The translations under genes and the position numbers were made by a program. The notes beneath the pieces were generated by a model. It had not been told where the DNA came from and searched no databases. It saw nothing but the letters and a program-made list of their open reading frames with translations. Positions 59,436-64,000 of a stretch of DNA of 64,000 bases are shown here, in pieces. How positions within the stretch are numbered: the stretch's first letter is position 1; the number at the start of each line of letters is the position of its first letter. The stretch spans positions 16,188,501 to 16,252,500 of the forward strand of contig CM043705.1 in the NCBI GenBank assembly GCA_023935145.1, in the 5' to 3' direction. The DNA is from Bretschneidera sinensis. Lineage: Eukaryota; Streptophyta; Magnoliopsida; Brassicales; Akaniaceae.

Positions 59436-60378
59436 TATGTGAAAGCATTATGTATTACACAATTGGGTAGACTTTGGTTTATAAAAAAATTTGTCCCATT
59501 ATAAATGTTCAAGTATCGTTCATTTATCCGATCCTCGAGTTCAACACAAATATGATGTTTTCCTCAATCACTGTTGTTCTCGGTCATTATGAACAATGGA
59601 CGAAAATCATGGACAGAAACCCCACTTACAAGAAAGGTTGTTTATTAATTAGCTTGCAGATCACGTTAGAGCATCTCATTGAGCACGCACAAGACCAACA
59701 CCATGTAGGTTAACTAATTAAACAATAAACAATTACCGTTCCATCGAGTGGACCCGAAGTCACTGGACGAGTCCTCCCAGCATGACCGGCACCAACCTGG
59801 CTGATCTTCAAGTACCCATTGGACCTCACGGAGATACTCTTGGGCAACGTAGTCCTCTTCACATCAACGTTCTCCATCACACTCGTGGGGCTCTCGTCGT
59901 ACACATCGTCCCAACTAGCACCCTGCTTCTGATCCTCTCCACCGGCGATGGAGAGGCCACGAAACCCGTTGAGGATATCTAACGGCGTCGTGTCATAGCC
60001 GGTGGAGGAAGCGAAGTGAGTTTGAACGGAGGCCCGGATGACGAAGCTGAGTTGCTGGTTGAGCTCGCGGTTGACGGACCGGAGGGTGGTGTTCTCCTGG
60101 CGGAGGGAGTTGGCTTCCGTTACGGCCTCACGGAGGCGAGTGAGGCAGTGGGCGTGGCGGTTGACCATATCTTGGTGCTCTTGCACGAGGAGGCGGGAAT
60201 GGTAGAGTGGGTCCGGGTAGGGAGCGAGTGGGAGGGAGGTTTTTAGAGCGAGCATGGAGGAGGAGTAGAGGGAGGGGAAAACGACACCGCTATTTTGCTG
60301 GTCATGGGATTTGGTGGTGGTGGTAGCAGCGTCGGTGACATAGTCTCCATTTGTGGTCGAAGTGGTATCGTTTTGCAT
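58847..60378 (-). CDS. Tandem CCCH zinc-finger protein, C3H14/C3H15 (CDM1) type, two coding exons
   Basis: Coding exons 60378-59737 and 59173-58847 join in phase 0 across a 563 bp intron with GT (59736) and AG (59174) borders, giving 322 residues. The N-terminal half has a Ser/Thr-rich start, then a coiled-coil-like segment at about residues 68-118 ([17 protein letters not shown]). The C-terminal exon holds [20 protein letters not shown] and two CCCH fingers, both C-X8-C-X5-C-X3-[21 protein letters not shown] and [20 protein letters not shown]. They are separated by 18 residues, each led by a (Y)KTE(L/V) motif. This is the tristetraprolin arrangement, which binds AU-rich RNA; family members act on mRNA stability. 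Arabidopsis relatives C3H14 and C3H15 function in cell-wall and anther development. No disabling change seen, so probably a working gene. Confidence 0.92.
59174..59736 (-). other. Coding intron of the CCCH gene
   Basis: Donor cg|GTAATT and acceptor ATGCAG|CAAAAG. Contains an (AT)n tract at about 59389-59427. Confidence 0.85.
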
Positions 60379-60385
60379 TTTTGCG

Positions 60386-60461
60386 CTGCATATGAATCAC
60401 ACACTAGAATCAGAAGAATGTTTCAGTTGATCACGATCAAAAGAGCTATGTAATGCGTACG

Positions 60462-60528
<67 letters not shown>

Positions 60529-61106
60529 CTTTATTTTTTTCAAGAAACTTGAAAACTTTCGGATCTAAATTCATGATAATTAGCAAAGCAACACATATTT
60601 TCATTGAGATGAAACAGATTACAAAAATAAACTAAAAGCAGATCCTATTACTAATATCAATTGATGAATATCTATAAGAACTTGAATTGCTATCGAAAGA
60701 AAAAAATGGAAAATAAAATTCAAGAATCTTAATCTTTCCATTTTACCAACTGATACATGACTGTTAACAATTTCACCAGGAAAATCACAATTTCTTCAGG
60801 GAAATTAATAAATAAACCAAATATGTGAAGCAATTTTTTGTTTGGACAAAACAAAAAAAGAGTATGTACAATTTTATGAACTTCGAAACGGAAATCTATC
60901 ACAAAGCAAGACAACAATCAAAGTAAATACAGAGGCAGAGACTGAAAATAGTTCTAATATTGAGATTATTCAATCAAAACTCACAAACATTGAACAAATC
61001 TAGCAGAGAAATAGATGAAAGTACTAAAATATAAGAAAATACAAATCGATTGCAATAAAGAATCGAACAATTTTTTCTTTGATTAAATCGGAGAATAGAA
61101 GCACAC
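60386..61106 (-). other. Probable 5'UTR intron of the CCCH gene
   Basis: Minus-strand donor TTCAG|GTGTGC at 61106 and acceptor TATGCAG|CGCAAAAATG ending at 60386, just seven bases before the start codon. The 721 bp between are AT-rich and contain a (GT)n-(TA)26 tract at 60460-60524. Inferred from splice-site fit only. Confidence 0.6.
60472..60524. repeat. (TA)26 microsatellite in the putative 5'UTR intron
   Basis: Preceded by cgtacgtgtgtgtgt. Confidence 0.9.
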
Positions 61107-61202
61107 CTGAACCAGAGAAGAACAGGGATTTTGAGAGAAAGAGAAAGATAGAGGTAAGTTTAGAGAGAGAAATCGATCTGTGAAATGAAGCTATAGAGGT
61201 GA

Positions 61203-61211
61203 TTTTATATA
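61203..61211 (-). promoter_or_regulatory. TATA box of the CCCH gene
   Basis: Minus strand TATATAAAA. About 30 nt downstream begins a pyrimidine-rich leader (tttctctctctaaa and ctttctctttctctc, 61170-61115), as in plant 5'UTRs, ending at the proposed intron donor. Confidence 0.65.
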
Positions 61212-61219
61212 GAGTAGAA

Positions 61220-63700
61220 AATTTGGAGGGAAAAAAAGAGGAGGCATGCTTCGTGCAAAAGAGCACCGAGAGACAGAGGGGGGGAGAGAAAACGATCTCC
61301 CAAACCGTTAAAAAAAAATAAACATTTGTAACAGAATTTCCTAGTTTACCCGATATGTCCGTTTCTGTTTGTCGAGTTTTTCTGTTTTACGGTGGTATTT
61401 CGGTCATTTAATCCGTTTGGTAGCCGTATGAGTTCTCTCCAGGTTTCTGTGCTCTATAAGTGGGGTCGGTCTCCAAATAGCATGTAAATAATTTGAACCA
61501 TTCGATTATGATAAAATTACTGATCAAATTATTGCACGGTGTATATTTCGTGAAGTAGGGAACGATCGATACGTCACCTGAGAGAAACAGAGTTTTCACT
61601 GCAGAGAGAGTCAGTAAGTTCACGTTTTGTTAAAGCAGCAAACAAAAATGGTTACATCAATAATAGTGCACGCTCCGCAAATGTCTCTGATATGACGTAA
61701 ATATCCTTCAGAATAGTTTCTATCTACGAATATGGCGCTACAGTAGCCTCAACAAATTTGTGCTTTCTCCCTCTTCGTTATGTTTTTGTTTTTTGATTAT
61801 TTTAGAAAGACCATAATACCCTCTCCCTTGACTTGATCATGAAGCTGAGTCTGTCCATGCCAAGCACGAGTTTGATCATCAAATCATATGATTTTTAAAA
61901 TCGGACGACTAGAACAGAATCAATCAAGTTGTTTCTTGTTGCTTCTTGCTTTGATGATTACCGATGATTTCACGAAAATGTGAAACTTTATTAATAATTA
62001 TCAAATAGTAAAGTGTTAATTTTGATATTAATTTTTTTTAGCGATATTTAATGCAATGGTCTATAGTATGTCACGTCTTAATTTTATAGTTATAATCATT
62101 AAATTGAATCACAAGATCAATTCTTTTAAAAAAAATTCGAGTCAAAACTAAACCAGTCATTGATTAATCAAGTCAATGGTTACTCAATTCAAATTGGGTA
62201 ATAATTTTCTTTTATTATCTTTAAAATACAATATAATATAAATGTACGTGAAATGTGAATTTTGATAGCTTGGAGAAAAAAAGAATGTTGGACCAAAATT
62301 CAAATCAATGTATTAACCAAAACATGATGGTTCTTTCTGTTTTTCTTTGTTATTTGATGAATAAGGTTCCAAAGAATTTAGTTAAAGTTGTTTTTTTTTT
62401 CTTTTCTTTTGTGAGTTTCTAGTTTGCAAGTCAAAAAGATTAAATAAAATAAAAAAAAAAGGTTGTGAAACAGATTAGGCAATTTGCAAGGCCCCGTTGC
62501 GGTTAGAGAAGCATTTGATTGTCTAATTGCTTGGTTTTGAAGTTAATTTGAGAGGGTGGTGCTGGTGGTTTTGGGGTTTTACAATTTGCAAGTCATGAAG
62601 TGAGATTAAGACATGTATGTCATCTAGGAAGAGATAGCCATCATGTTTGCTTCTTTATCACAACTATAACTACCTCTTTTTGTCCAATAGTTCCCCTATC
62701 GAATAATTTTTATTTTGTTAAGAGAAAGTTCCCCTATCAAATGTTTGGTGACTAACACCCTATGATCCCACACTCTTCCGATTGAAACCCTTGTTCTCTA
62801 TGTCATGGTTGTTAAGTTAGCCACACAATTTCTCTCAATATAACCATATAACCATAAACCCTTTAGGTTTCTCTTTCATTTTCAATTCAGTTTATGCATG
62901 CTTTTAAGCACCGGAAATAATCAATAATAAATAACATCCATGAAATTGGATGAGGCGTAAGTTATGATTGGTAAAGGAAAAAAAAAAACGAGACAAATGA
63001 AAATAAGATGATTGATGTGTTTTTTTCATATATAAACAAATCACAATCTTTTAAAATTGAGATAATTGGAGAGTAAAAACTAAAATAAAATTTTCTTTTT
63101 CTTCTTTCTTCTTTCTTCTTTCCATCATCTTTACCATATAGAAAAAAGAAACATCAATTATCCTATTGTTTCCATCATCTTTCTCTTCTTTCTTTTCATT
63201 TTTTTTTCTTTCCACTTTTCCTTTCTCCTGATAAGAACCTTTGACTTACATCTTATATCGATTGAACAATGAAAAAGATTTTAATATATTTGATACCCAT
63301 GAATCCAAAAGTAATTTTTGCGAATAGTATTTGGACTAAATCAACTAAATCCCATGAACCCACAAATAATTTGAGCCAACTCTTTTGATTTTTTTTGGAT
63401 TTAAGTGCCATAAGAGTGGTAACCTGCATTAATTCAAATTGAAAATCATTATAACTTGCAAGAAATGCTAATTCCGATTTTGTCAGTGCATGTTGACAAG
63501 TTATTACTTCAAGTTCAAAACTAGTGTTTGTGTGTGTCCCCCAACATCAGGGGCTAGCGCTGCTACAAATGGAAAACGCGGGACGAAGAACAAAAATTGC
63601 TTGAATTTTTCAAATAAACGGTGCTTCTTTTGTTAGAACCAGAAGACAAACTATAAATATGTAGGACTAAAAGAATTGGTTGAACTGAAATATAAACAAG
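61220..63700. other. Promoter region and intergenic DNA between the two genes
   Basis: No coding feature recognised. Includes a polypyrimidine stretch at about 63092-63230 (cttctttcttctttcc repeats). Confidence 0.5.
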
Positions 63701-63763
63701 AGTGTAAAGTGTCACTAGTTCACTTTGGAGCCGATTTATGTACAAAACCAAGATGAAAATAAA

Positions 63764-63893
63764 TCAATAGCTCCTCGTCGCATTGACAGTGTCAGAATCA
63801 TAGCCTTCTGTCTTTACAAGTCGGCCTTTTACCCTCTGCTTCCGTACATCAGCTCTAGCTTTCAGAGCTGCATATTGAATTTGTTTCTCATGC
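63764..63893 (-). CDS. Last exon of a CCT-domain (CONSTANS-like / B-box) gene, partial
   Basis: Minus strand. An acceptor AATTCAG at 63900-63894 is followed by a split codon and 42 codons ending TGA at 63766-63764. The text HEKQIQYAALKARADVRKQR, then VKGRLVK, matches the second half of the CCT motif (K-I-R-Y-x-x-R-K-x-x-A-D-x-R-x-R-V-K-G-R-F-V-K), a nuclear-localisation and protein-interaction domain of flowering and light-signalling regulators. The tail EGYDSDTVNATRSY resembles the C-terminus of COL9-type B-box proteins. The rest of the gene lies beyond the window. Position and exact family are inferred from one exon. Confidence 0.68.
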
Positions 63894-64000
63894 CTGAATT
63901 TGATAGAAAGATAATGTGCTGTAAGAGAGCATAATCAAAAGATATCTAACAATTTACCAGTTTAAATGTCAAAAAACAAGTTTATAAAGAATACATTTTT

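Noticed and set aside
60016..60246. 76-codon plus-strand frame
   Set aside because: Antisense of the GC-richer first exon of the CCCH gene.

Overview
This is an AT-rich stretch of a higher-plant nuclear genome, most likely a eudicot. The support is a nuclear-type tRNA-Asn gene, an intron-bearing plant tandem CCCH zinc-finger gene, the last exon of a CCT-domain gene, and dense nested Ty1/copia and Ty3/gypsy LTR retrotransposons. Roughly 1-11.4 kb, 16.7-38.7 kb and 41.5-51.1 kb are retrotransposon-derived. The only convincing cellular genes are the tRNA and the two protein genes at the right-hand end.

Left block (1-11.4 kb): an internally deleted gypsy element (A) runs off the left edge and is split by a second gypsy element (B, 1162-9368). 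B has a 2.1 kb 5' LTR and a truncated 3' LTR, and its target-site repeat differs at one base. At 11.4-16.7 kb the DNA is intergenic, with one standout: a 1269 bp Mutator-like element with ~140 bp terminal inverted repeats and a perfect 9 bp target duplication. It carries a piece of plastid DNA spanning the atpB/atpE junction.

Middle block (16.7-38.7 kb): a truncated gypsy-type LTR, then tRNA-Asn(GTT) at 18212-18285. Copia element C (18836-26156, perfect gttaa target repeat) sits inside an RNase H-like relic and itself contains a related long LTR. Further right, an old minus-strand copia (D, about 28.0-38.7 kb) was invaded by copia E (32022-38533, perfect atggt repeat). E's 3' LTR was in turn invaded by a gypsy solo LTR (32046-33891, perfect caatg repeat). 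A separate LTR-like insertion splits the reverse transcriptase of D.

Right-centre block (41.5-51.1 kb): gypsy element G lacks most of its reverse-transcriptase core and holds the best-preserved element of the window, copia H (41828-46924, minus). H has LTRs differing at about seven of 178 positions and recognisable gag, protease, integrase, reverse transcriptase and RNase H.

Right end (51-64 kb): low-copy intergenic DNA with a copia gag-protease relic (54.6-55.7 kb), then two genes on the minus strand. The first is a two-coding-exon CCCH protein (322 residues, C3H14/C3H15 type, probably RNA-binding) with a likely 5'UTR intron and TATA box. The second is the final exon of a CCT-domain gene that continues past the window edge. 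The retroelement genes do not cooperate with the cellular genes. They record repeated insertion, LTR recombination and decay.
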